Source of the DNA: an uncultured Bacteroidales bacterium
Lineage (GTDB): Bacteria; Bacteroidota; Bacteroidia; Bacteroidales; UBA932
Length of the DNA: 38,057 nucleotides
Assembly (NCBI GenBank): GCA_900319975.1
Contig: ONQP01000012.1
Span: forward strand, 1-38,057
Reading direction: 5' to 3'
Shown here: positions 1 through 8,725 of the stretch, one piece after another
How the letters are laid out: each line of letters begins with the position of its first letter
Numbering within the stretch: position 1 is the first letter of the stretch
Notes under the pieces: model-generated
Database searches by the model: none
Told to the model about the DNA's origin: nothing
Seen by the model: only the letters and a program-made list of their open reading frames with translations
Translations under genes and position numbers: made by a program

Positions 1-255
1 CCCATCTTCGGCCTGGTCGAGAACATGGCCTGGTTCACGCCGGAAGCGCATCCCGACGAGAAATACTATATCTTCGGGAAGGACGGCGGCGAGCGGATGG
101 CCCGCGAACTGGGCATCGACCTGCTGGGCCGCATCCCCCTGGTGCAGGGCATCCGCGAGAGCGGAGACGCCGGCGAGCCGGTGGCCCTGGGCAGCCGCCC
201 GGACGGCCTCGCCTTCGTGGAACTGGCCGGAAAACTCGCCGAAAAACTCGGATAG
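1..255 (+). CDS. Mrp/ApbC-family P-loop ATPase, C-terminal fragment
   Basis: The window opens inside this gene. The reading frame is open from base 1 and ends at TAG 253-255, giving about 84 residues. The fragment has the typical end of Mrp/ApbC (NBP35-like) iron-sulfur cluster carrier ATPases: a VENMAWF segment, then a KYYIFGKDGG segment, then LLGRIPLVQGIRESGD. In the family these proteins bind ATP and carry Fe-S clusters to target apoproteins in the cytoplasm. The nucleotide-binding P-loop lies upstream of the window, so it cannot be checked here. The stop codon abuts the next ATG directly (TAG then ATG at 256), so the gene is probably co-transcribed with rsmA. The family call is fairly secure; the exact paralogue is not. 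Confidence 0.85.
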   Translation, partial: PIFGLVENMAWFTPEAHPDEKYYIFGKDGGERMARELGIDLLGRIPLVQGIRESGDAGEPVALGSRPDGLAFVELAGKLAEKLG

Positions 256-1029
256 ATGGAAGTCCGCGCCAAAAAAGCATTAGGTCAGCACTTCCTGACG
301 GACCAGGGCATCGCCCGCGGCATTGTGGACGCCCTGACTGTCGGCGAGGTGCAGGACGTCCTGGAAATCGGTCCCGGCATGGGCGTGCTGACAAAGTATC
401 TGCTTCAGCGTGAAGACATTGACCTGAAACTGGTGGAACTGGACGGCGAGTCCGTGGACTACCTGCTGACGCACTTCCCGGGGATGCAGGGCCGGCTCTA
501 CCAGGCCGACTACCTGCGCCTGGACATCCACAAGCTGTTCCCGGGCGCCTACCGCGTGATCGGGAACTTCCCCTACAACATCTCCTCCCAGATCTTCTTC
601 AAGATCCTGGACGACAAGGACCGCGTCCCCGAAGTGGTCTGCATGATCCAGAAAGAGGTCGCGGAGCGCATCGCCGAGAAGCCGGGCAGCAAGACCTACG
701 GCATCCTGTCGGTGCTGCTGCAGGCTTGGTATGAGATCGATTACGTGATGACGGTGGGTTCCGGCGCCTTCGCCCCGCCGCCCAAGGTCCAGTCGGCGGT
801 GATCCGCCTGCGGCGCAACGCCCGCACGGACCTCGGCTGCGACGAGCGCCTCTTCAAGACCGTCGTCAAGACCGCCTTCAACCAGCGGCGCAAGACCCTG
901 CGCAACGCGCTCAAGCCGCTGTTGCCGGAAGGCTTCGACGCCTCCGACCCGGTCTTCGACCTGCGCGCGGAGCGCCTGGGCGTCGAAGACTTCGTCGCCC
1001 TCACGCAGCGCCTCTCCGCTGCCGCTTAG
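256..1029 (+). CDS. rsmA: 16S rRNA (adenine1518-N6/adenine1519-N6)-dimethyltransferase
   Basis: This 257-residue protein is a SAM-dependent methyltransferase of the KsgA/RsmA family, which dimethylates two adjacent adenines near the 3' end of 16S rRNA during small-subunit maturation. The N-terminal KALGQHFL motif (about 7-14), the SAM-binding loop EIGPGMG (37-43), an acidic strand end LVELD (59-63) and the catalytic NFPYNIS (104-110, the N-[LF]-P-Y motif) are all visible. A C-terminal helical domain has the expected FNQRRKTLRNAL stretch. Length is normal for the family. The start follows the preceding stop without a gap. Its last codon overlaps the stop of the convergent YfhO gene (1026-1029), so the two transcripts meet tail to tail without room for a terminator. 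Confidence 0.97.
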   Translation: MEVRAKKALGQHFLTDQGIARGIVDALTVGEVQDVLEIGPGMGVLTKYLLQREDIDLKLVELDGESVDYLLTHFPGMQGRLYQADYLRLDIHKLFPGAYRVIGNFPYNISSQIFFKILDDKDRVPEVVCMIQKEVAERIAEKPGSKTYGILSVLLQAWYEIDYVMTVGSGAFAPPPKVQSAVIRLRRNARTDLGCDERLFKTVVKTAFNQRRKTLRNALKPLLPEGFDASDPVFDLRAERLGVEDFVALTQRLSAAA

Positions 1030-3407
1030 TCGCGGCGGCGGAAGGCCGGGAGAGCGGCGCCGAGGACGGCGCCGAGGGCGGCCAGGAGGAGCAGGATGGA
1101 GGTGGCGCGGGAGATGGCCTCGCCCTGCCGGTAGGACGGCGGATCGAAGCGCATCACGAGCGTGTGCGCGCCCGCCGGCACCTGTGCGGCGCGCAACAGC
1201 GAGCCTTCGAGCTCGATCGGGAGCTCCTCGCCGGTATCCTCGACCGTCAGTTTCCAACCCACGGGATAATAGACTTCGCTGAACACGAGCCGCGCGGCCT
1301 CCGGGCTGTCATAGCGGTAGCGGAGCTCGTTGGGCGCGTAGGAGGTCAGCTCAACCTGTCCGGCGGCGTCCGCGAACCAGGCGTTTCCCTTGGCATAGGG
1401 GTAGCGCAGCGGCGGCGTGTTTCCGTCCAGGATGATGTAGCGGCAGTTCATCTGCGCGAGGCCGGGGAGCTCCGGCAGGGCCGCTTCGGCCTCTTCGAGG
1501 GTCGCGGCCCCGCCGAGCGCCTTATAGATCTGGTTGATTTCGCCCGTCAGGGTGCGCTCGATGAATTCCTGGTAGCGCTGGAGCTTGGCCGGCGAATAGC
1601 CGCCGATGTTCTTGTGCCAGTAGGACGGGTGCGAATCGTTGAAGACGTTGACCGACAGGTCCAGGACACGGTAGGACGGATCCGGGTCCGCGAGGATCAT
1701 CTCGTCCACCGGACGCTTGTTGAACTGGTTCTGGAAGGCGCGCGGCGACACGAAGTCGTCCGACGACAGGTAGCGCTTGCCCACGGCGCCGAGGTCCAGC
1801 AGGACCAGGGCGGCGACCAGCAGCGCGGACGGGAGGGCGCGCGTCTGCTTGCCCGTCCCCCACCACAGCAGCAGGAAAGCGCCGGCGATCAGCAGCAGCG
1901 AGCGGAGGGCGTCCATCACCAGGAGGTAGCGGCGGTCCGCGGCGAGCGCGTCCACGAGCACGTCCGGCTGGCCGCTGTCGACGCTGCCGGAGAAGGTCCC
2001 GGCGATGCCGGGGAACAGGAGGCAGAGCAGGCAGAAGCCGCCCGTAACCGCGGCGGCGATCCAACCCTTCTGCCGGAAGAAAGCGGCCGCCTCAGGCTGC
2101 TTCACGATGCGGTCCAGCACCAGGAAGCCGAGCATCGGCAGGGTGAACTGGAGCACCACGAGGGCCATCGAGACCGTGCGGAACTTGTTGTAGAGCGGCG
2201 CGACGTTGTAGAAGAATTTCGTGAAAGCGAGGAAATGGCTGCCCAGGGCGAGCAGCACGGCCAGGACGGTCCCGGCCAGGATCCACCACTTCTCCTTGCC
2301 CTTGAAGGCGAACAGGCCCAGGACGAACAGGAATATGGTAATGGCGCCCATATACATCGGACCGGCGGTGAAGGGCTGCGGGCCCCAGTAGAGCGGCAGG
2401 TGCTTCGCCGTCTCCTTGAGGTTGGGCTGCCCGGCCCGCTTGAGCAGGTCGTAGGTCTCGGAATGCTTCGGATTGACCGCGCCGGAAGAAGATCCTCCGT
2501 TGAAATTGGGGATCAGCAGGTTGGGGAGCTCCTCCCAGCCATAGGACCAGGCGGTGGCATAGTCGAGGTCGAGGCCCTTGGCGCCCTCGCCTCCCTCGGC
2601 CGCCGCCGTGCTGCCGCCGCGCATGGAATACGGGGTGTATTCCATCGTCGGCAGGAGCTTGGTGGCGTTGGTCGCGATGCCCGCGACGCCAAGCACGAGC
2701 AGCAGGCCTGACGCGGCGAAGAAACGGCCCCAGGCGGGCTTCTGCGCCTTGTCGCGCAGCAGCGAGACCACCAGGACGATGACGTAGATGAGGATCAGCA
2801 GCGCCAGGTAGTAGGTGATCTGCGGGTGGTTGGCCTTGACCTGGAAGCTCAGGAACAGGCCGAAGCCGGCTGCGCCGAGCACGGCGCCCGGCAGCCAGTT
2901 TTTCTTCTTGATCTGGTTGTAGGTATAGATCAGTGCGGCGAGCACCCACGGCAGAAACGCGAGGGCCTGCATCTTGGTGTTGTGGCCGACCTGGATGATC
3001 TGCAGGTTGTAGGAGCAGAGCGTCACGGCGATGGCGCCGCCCACGGCCACCAGCGGGTGGATGCCCAGGGCGAGCATCAGCAGCCAGGCGCCGAGCAGCG
3101 ACAGGAACAGGTAGGTGGCCGGCCGACGGCCCAGGAGCAGGAAATCATAGACCCGCTGCGTCCAGTCGCCCCGCGTGGAGGCGTGGATCGTGGCGGTCGG
3201 CATGCCGCCGAACATGGATTCCGTCCAGGCCGTCTGGTCGTCGGGGTGGGCGGCGTTCCACTCCATCATTTCGTGCGCCATGCCCTGCCAGCCGGAGATG
3301 TCGCTCTGGTTGACGATCTTCCCGCTCAGGACCTGCGGGACGTAGGCGTAGGAAAGGACGAACAAGCCGACAAGGATGCCGGCGTACATGAGGATTTTCT
3401 TCTTCAT
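1026..3407 (-). CDS. YfhO-family multi-pass membrane protein
   Basis: This is a 793-residue integral membrane protein. An N-terminal membrane anchor (about 5-25) is followed by a loop containing the SDISGWQGMAHEM region. Then come roughly a dozen hydrophobic segments between about 95 and 560, a soluble beta-rich C-terminal part (about 575-755) and one last membrane segment (about 765-785). This architecture fits the YfhO family (GT-C-like membrane proteins). In Firmicutes YfhO acts in lipoteichoic acid glycosylation; in Bacteroidota the substrate is not established. The ATG at 3407 overlaps the stop of the upstream glycosyltransferase by 4 bp, so translation is probably coupled. The shared operon suggests a role in glycan or lipid-linked sugar transfer at the inner membrane, but that is inference. 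Confidence 0.85.
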   Translation of the reverse strand: MKKKILMYAGILVGLFVLSYAYVPQVLSGKIVNQSDISGWQGMAHEMMEWNAAHPDDQTAWTESMFGGMPTATIHASTRGDWTQRVYDFLLLGRRPATYLFLSLLGAWLLMLALGIHPLVAVGGAIAVTLCSYNLQIIQVGHNTKMQALAFLPWVLAALIYTYNQIKKKNWLPGAVLGAAGFGLFLSFQVKANHPQITYYLALLILIYVIVLVVSLLRDKAQKPAWGRFFAASGLLLVLGVAGIATNATKLLPTMEYTPYSMRGGSTAAAEGGEGAKGLDLDYATAWSYGWEELPNLLIPNFNGGSSSGAVNPKHSETYDLLKRAGQPNLKETAKHLPLYWGPQPFTAGPMYMGAITIFLFVLGLFAFKGKEKWWILAGTVLAVLLALGSHFLAFTKFFYNVAPLYNKFRTVSMALVVLQFTLPMLGFLVLDRIVKQPEAAAFFRQKGWIAAAVTGGFCLLCLLFPGIAGTFSGSVDSGQPDVLVDALAADRRYLLVMDALRSLLLIAGAFLLLWWGTGKQTRALPSALLVAALVLLDLGAVGKRYLSSDDFVSPRAFQNQFNKRPVDEMILADPDPSYRVLDLSVNVFNDSHPSYWHKNIGGYSPAKLQRYQEFIERTLTGEINQIYKALGGAATLEEAEAALPELPGLAQMNCRYIILDGNTPPLRYPYAKGNAWFADAAGQVELTSYAPNELRYRYDSPEAARLVFSEVYYPVGWKLTVEDTGEELPIELEGSLLRAAQVPAGAHTLVMRFDPPSYRQGEAISRATSILLLLAALGAVLGAALPAFRRRD

Positions 3408-4732
3408 GGCAGTATTTTGGTCAATTGCGCCGTGAGGGAGCGGCGGCTGTATTTCTCGATGCCGGTGGCTTCCGGATGCTCCGCATCCAGGAAGGCGAGC
3501 AGTTCGTCACGCTGGTCCCAGTCGAACATCTCCCCGGCCCCGGCATCCCGCAAAATCTGCGCCGCGGCGCCGTCCGGCTGGCCGATGCCCAGCACCGGAC
3601 GCCTGGCGGCCAGATACTCGAAGATCTTGCCGGGCAGGACCTTGGCGTACTCGGGCTCCTGGCGGAGCGGGAGCAGCAGGATGTCGGCCGCGCGCTGCTC
3701 GCGGACGGTCTCGTCGTGGGGCAGATAGCCCAGCTCGACGAGGTTGTCGCCAAGCCCGCGGGCGCGGATGGCGTCCGTGATGGCGGCGTCCACCTTGCCG
3801 GCGAGCCGGATCTGCAGGCGGGCGCGGAAGTCCGCGTCGGCCTGGCAGCGTTGCGCGAGGGCGTCCCAGAGGTTCAGCGGGTTGCCGTCCGCCGCAAACA
3901 GGCCTGTATGGACCAGGCGAATCTCCGTGCGTTGGCGTTGTGGAGCCAGGGTGTCCAGGGATTTCACGGACCCATTTTTCGGGTCCGGGAAACCCTGGAC
4001 CCCTGGCGCGTGGGGAAGAGATCCGCCGCCGAAATCGTCTTCGTCGAAACCGTTGGTAATCAGGACGACGGGCGTCTTCGTCCGGGCCTGGAAGTCGGCC
4101 GCGACGGGCGGGCTCACGCTGACGATGGTGTCGGCCTCGTCCAGCACCGACTGCTCCAGGCGACGGTGCCTGCGGTCGGCGGCGGCGGAGAGGCCCAGGT
4201 GCTTGTAGAAGAACATTTCCGTCCACGGATCCCGGAAATCGGCGATCCAATGCAGCCCAAGGGCTCTCTTGAGCCCCCGGCCGATCAGGTGCATCGACTG
4301 CGGCGGGCCCGTGGTCACGACAGCGTCGACGGGATGTTCCCGGAGGTATTTAACCAGGAAACGGACCGACGGGCGCACCCAGCCGATCCGCGGATCGGGG
4401 ATGAAGCAATTGCCCCGGATCCATAGCGAAAGTCTCTGCTTCCAGTTCTTGTGTTGGGCGTTGACGGGATTGACCTCCCCGCCCTTCTTGCCGCCCGTCA
4501 GGCGGCGGTAGATTTCATAAGGCTCGGTGATCCGGGTCTTGACGACCTCGGCGCAGTCGGGGATGTCCGCAAGCAGGCTTTCGTCGGTCGCCAGCTGTTC
4601 GGGATTCTCCGGCGTATAGATCACCGGCTGCCAGCCGAACTCCGGAAGGTACTTGCTGAACTTCACCCAACGCTGGACCCCCGAACCGCCGGTCGGGGGC
4701 CAGTAATAGGTGATGATCAGCAGACGTTTCAC
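3404..4732 (-). CDS. family 4-type glycosyltransferase carrying an inserted palindrome-encoded peptide
   Basis: This 442-residue protein has a GT-B fold. The N-terminal Rossmann domain begins with LLIITYYWPPTGGSGVQRW and includes DFRDPW (165-170) and a TNGFDEDDF segment (226-234) at the end of the domain. The C-terminal donor-binding domain begins near IRLVHTGLF (271-279) and contains EPEYAKVLPGKIFEYLA, the typical nucleotide-sugar binding region of GT4-like enzymes. Between the domains, residues 243-263 are encoded by a 63-bp palindromic DNA element (listed separately). This lengthens the linker relative to what I would expect for such proteins. The gene overlaps its neighbours on both sides by 4 bp, so it sits in the middle of a three-gene operon. 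Donor and acceptor sugars cannot be read from sequence. Confidence 0.85.
   Translation of the reverse strand: MKRLLIITYYWPPTGGSGVQRWVKFSKYLPEFGWQPVIYTPENPEQLATDESLLADIPDCAEVVKTRITEPYEIYRRLTGGKKGGEVNPVNAQHKNWKQRLSLWIRGNCFIPDPRIGWVRPSVRFLVKYLREHPVDAVVTTGPPQSMHLIGRGLKRALGLHWIADFRDPWTEMFFYKHLGLSAAADRRHRRLEQSVLDEADTIVSVSPPVAADFQARTKTPVVLITNGFDEDDFGGGSLPHAPGVQGFPDPKNGSVKSLDTLAPQRQRTEIRLVHTGLFAADGNPLNLWDALAQRCQADADFRARLQIRLAGKVDAAITDAIRARGLGDNLVELGYLPHDETVREQRAADILLLPLRQEPEYAKVLPGKIFEYLAARRPVLGIGQPDGAAAQILRDAGAGEMFDWDQRDELLAFLDAEHPEATGIEKYSRRSLTAQLTKILP
3945..4007. repeat. 63-bp palindromic element inserted in frame in a glycosyltransferase gene
   Basis: The arms 3945-3973 and 3981-4007 form a hairpin of about 27 base pairs. 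There is one mismatch (A3966/G3988) and two single-base bulges (T3952 and A3961), around a 7-nt loop (3974-3980, ATTTTTC). The innermost six pairs are GGACCC/GGGTCC. The element is exactly 21 codons long and encodes residues 243-263 of the minus-strand glycosyltransferase without disturbing the frame. It lies at the junction of the two Rossmann domains, where extra residues would be tolerated. Size and form resemble REP-like or Rickettsia palindromic elements that insert into genes. I found no second copy in this window. Confidence 0.8.
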
Positions 4733-6003
4733 CGCTTGTATCCTTCAAGGTTGGCCTTGACGGTCTCCCAGTCGTAGTACGGGCCGACGACCGGATCCAG
4801 ACCGCGGAGCTTGCGCTCCTGCTCCTGATAGAGGAACTTCACGAGGACGTGCCCCGCCTTGTTCCGGTAGAAGACCATCTGCAGGTTGCTCGCCATGCAG
4901 ATGTTCCAGAAGCCGAACCACTTCTGGCAGATCTCGTCGACCTCCAGGCGCTCGCCGACGCCCTCGACGCCGAGGTAGCTGGCCAGGGCCATCAGGGGGT
5001 AGTCGTGGCCGAAGCGGAAGTCGGCGGCGTAGTTGCCCTCGGTGAGGGCCTCGTCGGCCTTGTTCACGATGTCCTCGACGAGCGACTTGGCCATCGGGAC
5101 GCGCTCCATGCCCACCTCGACGGAGTTGCAGTGGCCGAGATAAAGGAACATGTTGTTCTGCGCCCAGCGACGGTAGATCGCGTCGAAGGGAAGCACGGAA
5201 TAGAGATCCTCCTCGATGTCGAAGTCCTCCGCCACGACGGCCGTGTCATAGACATCCGACGTGAACTGGCGGGCGCTCTTGACGAACTTGCGGGCCGCTT
5301 CCGGGTCGGTGAACACGGTGGAGAGCACGCCGAGCGAATCGTCCGGCACGTCGCGCAGCCACTCGTAGCTCTTGCGCATCGCGCGGGCGGTCATCCGCTC
5401 CCAGCCCTTCTCATTATCAAGATAGTCCATGAACTTCTCGCCCGTGTCCAGGCGGATCTGCATCTTGGGATTCTGGCGGACCAGCGAGTTGGTGAAGGAG
5501 TTCATGCTGATGATGCAACGCTGCACCGTGCTGGAGAAGGCACGGGCGTTCTTCTCACCCTTGAACACGCCCGGATAGCGCTTGTACATGCGCTCCGCGA
5601 TGGCGGCGTGCTCGCGCGCACCGCGCTGCGACAGGCGGCCGTCCATGCCGTCCCAGCCGGCCAGCACGTCGCGGGCGCCCTGGAGCAGCATCTCGCCGGC
5701 CGGCGTCAGGAGGCTCTCCTGCTGCGCCGCCTCGAGGGTGGCGATCACGTTGTTGTAGGCCTTGCCGCCCCAGTTGGAGCGGGAGCCGTGGCGGCCGTAG
5801 TGGCTGATGTAAACCGGCTTGTAACCCTTCGGGGCCGGCGTGTCATATATAGGAAAGAATTCGTACGAATTCAGATTATTACCCGCGCGGGAGTGCTCTT
5901 CCTGCAGGGCGCGCACGGCGGTCTCGGAACGCCAGGCCTGCGCGAAGGCGGCCGTCGTGCCGAGCGTGAGCAGGGCTGTAAGGAGTAAAATGGCTTTTCT
6001 CAT
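4729..6003 (-). CDS. secreted histidine-type (branch 2) acid phosphatase, phytase/MINPP-like
   Basis: This 424-residue protein starts with a signal peptide (about 1-21, ending AAFAQ). The catalytic RHGSR motif of branch-2 histidine phosphatases lies at 71-75, a second active-site arginine candidate at R162 (FSSTVQR), and the proton-donor HD pair at 333-334 (FGHDYPL). Members of this family hydrolyse phosphomonoesters through a phosphohistidine; those in gut Bacteroidota include inositol polyphosphate phosphatases. Export to the periplasm is expected. It is the first gene of the operon with the glycosyltransferase and YfhO genes and overlaps the former by 4 bp. A TAnnTTTG promoter element lies 29 nt upstream of its ATG. 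The substrate could be phytate or another phosphomonoester. Confidence 0.88.
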   Translation of the reverse strand: MRKAILLLTALLTLGTTAAFAQAWRSETAVRALQEEHSRAGNNLNSYEFFPIYDTPAPKGYKPVYISHYGRHGSRSNWGGKAYNNVIATLEAAQQESLLTPAGEMLLQGARDVLAGWDGMDGRLSQRGAREHAAIAERMYKRYPGVFKGEKNARAFSSTVQRCIISMNSFTNSLVRQNPKMQIRLDTGEKFMDYLDNEKGWERMTARAMRKSYEWLRDVPDDSLGVLSTVFTDPEAARKFVKSARQFTSDVYDTAVVAEDFDIEEDLYSVLPFDAIYRRWAQNNMFLYLGHCNSVEVGMERVPMAKSLVEDIVNKADEALTEGNYAADFRFGHDYPLMALASYLGVEGVGERLEVDEICQKWFGFWNICMASNLQMVFYRNKAGHVLVKFLYQEQERKLRGLDPVVGPYYDWETVKANLEGYKR

Positions 6004-6032
6004 GAATCAGTTATTCGTTCAGTTGTTTGATG

Positions 6033-6040
6033 CAAAGATA
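6033..6040 (-). promoter_or_regulatory. -7 promoter element of the phosphatase operon
   Basis: On the minus strand this reads TATCTTTG, a full match to the Bacteroidota consensus TAnnTTTG. It is 29 nt upstream of the ATG at 6003. No clear TTTG -33 element is present at the usual spacing. It is divergent from the mutS promoter in the same AT-rich 130-bp gap. Confidence 0.6.
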
Positions 6041-6083
6041 GGCAATTTATCCTTTCGGCACGATTCGGATGCCGTCAGTTCCA

Positions 6084-6115
6084 TTCGATTTCGCACCATT
6101 TTTTTTGTACATTTG
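6084..6115 (+). promoter_or_regulatory. mutS promoter
   Basis: TACATTTG at 6108-6115 matches TAnnTTTG. A near-match to the -33 TTTG (TTCG, 6084-6087) lies 20 bp upstream. The -7 element ends 18 nt before the mutS ATG, implying a short leader of roughly 12 nt. Confidence 0.6.
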
Positions 6116-6133
6116 TACTTCTCTTTCAAATTT

Positions 6134-8725
6134 ATGTCAAAGAAAAGTGAAGACACTCCGATGCTGAAGCAATACTTCAGTATCAAGGCGCAGCACCCCG
6201 AGGCCGTGCTCCTGTACCGCGTCGGCGATTTCTACGAGACTTATTCCGACGACGCCGTGCTGGTGAGCAAGGTGCTCGGACTCGTGCTCACGCGCCGCTC
6301 CAACGGCGAAAAGGGCGACACCCCGATGGCCGGCTTCCCGCACCACGCCGTCGAGGGCTATCTGCAGAAACTCGTGCGCGGCGGCTACAAGGTGGCCATC
6401 TGCGACCAGCTGGAGGACCCCGCGCTCGTCAAGAACAAGCTCGTCAAGCGCGGCATCACGGAGATCCTCACCCCGGGCATTGCCTTCGGCGAAGGGATGC
6501 TCGAACAGAAAGAGCACAACTATCTCGCCGGCCTGACCTTCGAGGGACAGAGCTGCGGCGCCGCCTTCCTGGACGTGTCCACGGGCACTTTCCAGGTGGC
6601 GCAGGGCAGCATCGACTACATCGGAACGCTGCTCAGCTCCCTGCAGCCGCGGGAGCTGGTGGTCCAGCGCGACGTGCTGCGCGCCGTCAAGGAACGCTTC
6701 GGCGATTTCTATACCACCGGCCTCGACGAATGGGCCTTCGTGCAGGACGCCGCCGTGGAGCGGCTCTGCAAGCAGCTCAAGGTGCAGAGCCTGAAGGGCT
6801 TCGCCATCGACGGCTTCCCGCTCGCCGTCTGCTCGGCCGGCGCTTTGCTGGTCTACCTGGAGCAGACCCAGCACGCAGGCCTGGGCAACATCTGCTCGAT
6901 CGGGCGCATCGACGAGGAGAAGTTCGTGTGGATGGACAAGTTCACCTTCCGCAACCTGGAGATCTTCCAGAGCAATGCGGGCCGGGAGGGGGTCAGCCTG
7001 GTCGATGTCATCGACCGCAGCTGCACCCCGATGGGCGCCCGCCTGCTCCGCCAGTGGCTGGCGATGCCGGTGATGGACCTCAAGGAGCTGGAATCGCGCT
7101 ACGACGTGGTGCAGCTCCTGCACGACAACGAAGAGCTGCTCGCCGAGCTCCAGGGCAACCTGGGCGAGATCGGCGACCTGGAGCGCATCCTCGCGCGCGC
7201 GGCCAACGGCAAGATCCTCCCGCGGGAGGTCCGCCAGCTCGGCCGCTCGCTGAGCCGGATGACCCCGATCCGGGAGCTGTGCGGCGACAGCGGCTGCGCG
7301 GCGCTCGACCGCCTCATCAAGGGGCTGCGCAATACCGACAAGCTGCTGGAGCGCATCACCGCCACCCTGGCGGAGGACGCCTCGCAGCTGGGCCGGGGCG
7401 ACGTCATCGCCGCGGGCGTGGACAAGCAGCTGGACGAGCTGCGCGCCATCTCGCGCGGCGGCAAGGACTACCTCCTGCAGATGCAGGTGCGCGAGAGCGA
7501 GCGCACGGGCATCACTTCGCTGAAAATCAGCTACAACAACGTCTTCGGCTACTATATCGAAGTGCGCAACACCTTCCGCGACAAGGTCCCGCCGGAGTGG
7601 ATCCGCAAGCAGACGCTCGTCAACGCGGAGCGCTACATCACGCCGGAGCTGAAAGAATACGAGGAGAAGATCCTCGGCGCGGAGGCCTCCATCTACGAGA
7701 TCGAGAGCCGCCTGTACGGCGAGCTCGTCGCCGCCGTCCAGAAGGCCATCCGCGACATCCAGGAGAACTGCCGCATCCTGGCGCGCCTGGACGTGCTGCA
7801 GGGTTTCGCCCAGCAGGCACTGGACCGCGCCTACTGCCGGCCGGTGATGGACAAGGGCACGGTCCTGGACATCAAGGCCGGGCGGCACCCCGTCATCGAG
7901 ACGCTGATGCCGGTGGGCGAGGAATACGTCCCCAACGACATCCGGCTGGACAGCAAGGGCGAGCAGGTCATCATCCTGACCGGCCCCAACATGGCCGGTA
8001 AATCCGCCCTCCTGCGCCAGACCGCCCTCATCGTGCTCCTGGCCCAGATCGGCTCGTTCGTGCCCGCGCAGTCGGCGCAGATCGGCTATTTCGACAAGAT
8101 CTTCACGCGCGTCGGCGCGACGGACAACATCTCCCGCGGCGAATCCACCTTCATGGTGGAGATGCTCGAGACCGCGATGATCATGCACAACCTCAGCGCC
8201 CGCTCGCTGGTGCTGCTGGACGAGATCGGCCGCGGCACGTCCACCTACGACGGCATGTCCATCGCCCGCGCCCTCGTGGAATACATCCACCAGAACGGCA
8301 AGGGCGCCAAGACCCTCTTCGCCACGCACTACCACGAGCTGAACGATCTGGAGGAGCAGTATCCCCGCGTCAAGAACTACCACATCGCGGTGAAGGAAGA
8401 AGGCAAGAACGTCATCTTCCTGCGCAAGCTGATGCCCGGCGGCGTGGCGCACAGCTTCGGTATCCACGTAGCGCGCCTGGCCGGCATGCCGCGCGAGGTC
8501 GTGGAGTCCGCGGAGCGGACGCTGCGCGACCTGGAGCGGCGCGAGAAGCACGCCAGCGCCATGGCGATGGAGGACGACGGCTCGGTCCAGCTGTCCTTCT
8601 TCCAGCTGGACGACCCGACCCTCTCCTCGATCAAGGACAAGCTCGAGGCCGCCGACCTCAACAACATGACGCCCCTGCAGGCCTTCGACCTCCTGCGGGC
8701 ACTGAAAGGCGAACTCGGAATCTAA
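6134..8725 (+). CDS. mutS: DNA mismatch repair protein MutS
   Basis: This 863-residue protein recognises base mismatches and small loops and starts methyl-independent mismatch repair with MutL. The start is placed at MSKKSEDTPMLKQYFSIK: upstream codons in the same frame run through the promoter region and do not resemble MutS. The mismatch-contacting Phe-X-Glu is F33-Y34-E35 within VGDFYETY. The ATPase domain has Walker A GPNMAGKS (617-624), Walker B LLDEIGRG with D696/E697, and a downstream FATHYHEL segment. Length and order match the MutS1 family. It has its own promoter. Its stop overlaps the stop of the convergent transporter gene by 4 bp. Confidence 0.98.
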   Translation: MSKKSEDTPMLKQYFSIKAQHPEAVLLYRVGDFYETYSDDAVLVSKVLGLVLTRRSNGEKGDTPMAGFPHHAVEGYLQKLVRGGYKVAICDQLEDPALVKNKLVKRGITEILTPGIAFGEGMLEQKEHNYLAGLTFEGQSCGAAFLDVSTGTFQVAQGSIDYIGTLLSSLQPRELVVQRDVLRAVKERFGDFYTTGLDEWAFVQDAAVERLCKQLKVQSLKGFAIDGFPLAVCSAGALLVYLEQTQHAGLGNICSIGRIDEEKFVWMDKFTFRNLEIFQSNAGREGVSLVDVIDRSCTPMGARLLRQWLAMPVMDLKELESRYDVVQLLHDNEELLAELQGNLGEIGDLERILARAANGKILPREVRQLGRSLSRMTPIRELCGDSGCAALDRLIKGLRNTDKLLERITATLAEDASQLGRGDVIAAGVDKQLDELRAISRGGKDYLLQMQVRESERTGITSLKISYNNVFGYYIEVRNTFRDKVPPEWIRKQTLVNAERYITPELKEYEEKILGAEASIYEIESRLYGELVAAVQKAIRDIQENCRILARLDVLQGFAQQALDRAYCRPVMDKGTVLDIKAGRHPVIETLMPVGEEYVPNDIRLDSKGEQVIILTGPNMAGKSALLRQTALIVLLAQIGSFVPAQSAQIGYFDKIFTRVGATDNISRGESTFMVEMLETAMIMHNLSARSLVLLDEIGRGTSTYDGMSIARALVEYIHQNGKGAKTLFATHYHELNDLEEQYPRVKNYHIAVKEEGKNVIFLRKLMPGGVAHSFGIHVARLAGMPREVVESAERTLRDLERREKHASAMAMEDDGSVQLSFFQLDDPTLSSIKDKLEAADLNNMTPLQAFDLLRALKGELGI

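Noticed and set aside
5857-5872. Perfect 16-bp palindrome GAATTCGTACGAATTC inside the phosphatase gene.
   Set aside because: It encodes an ordinary N-terminal stretch of the protein; there is no second copy and no regulatory position, so chance and coding constraint suffice.
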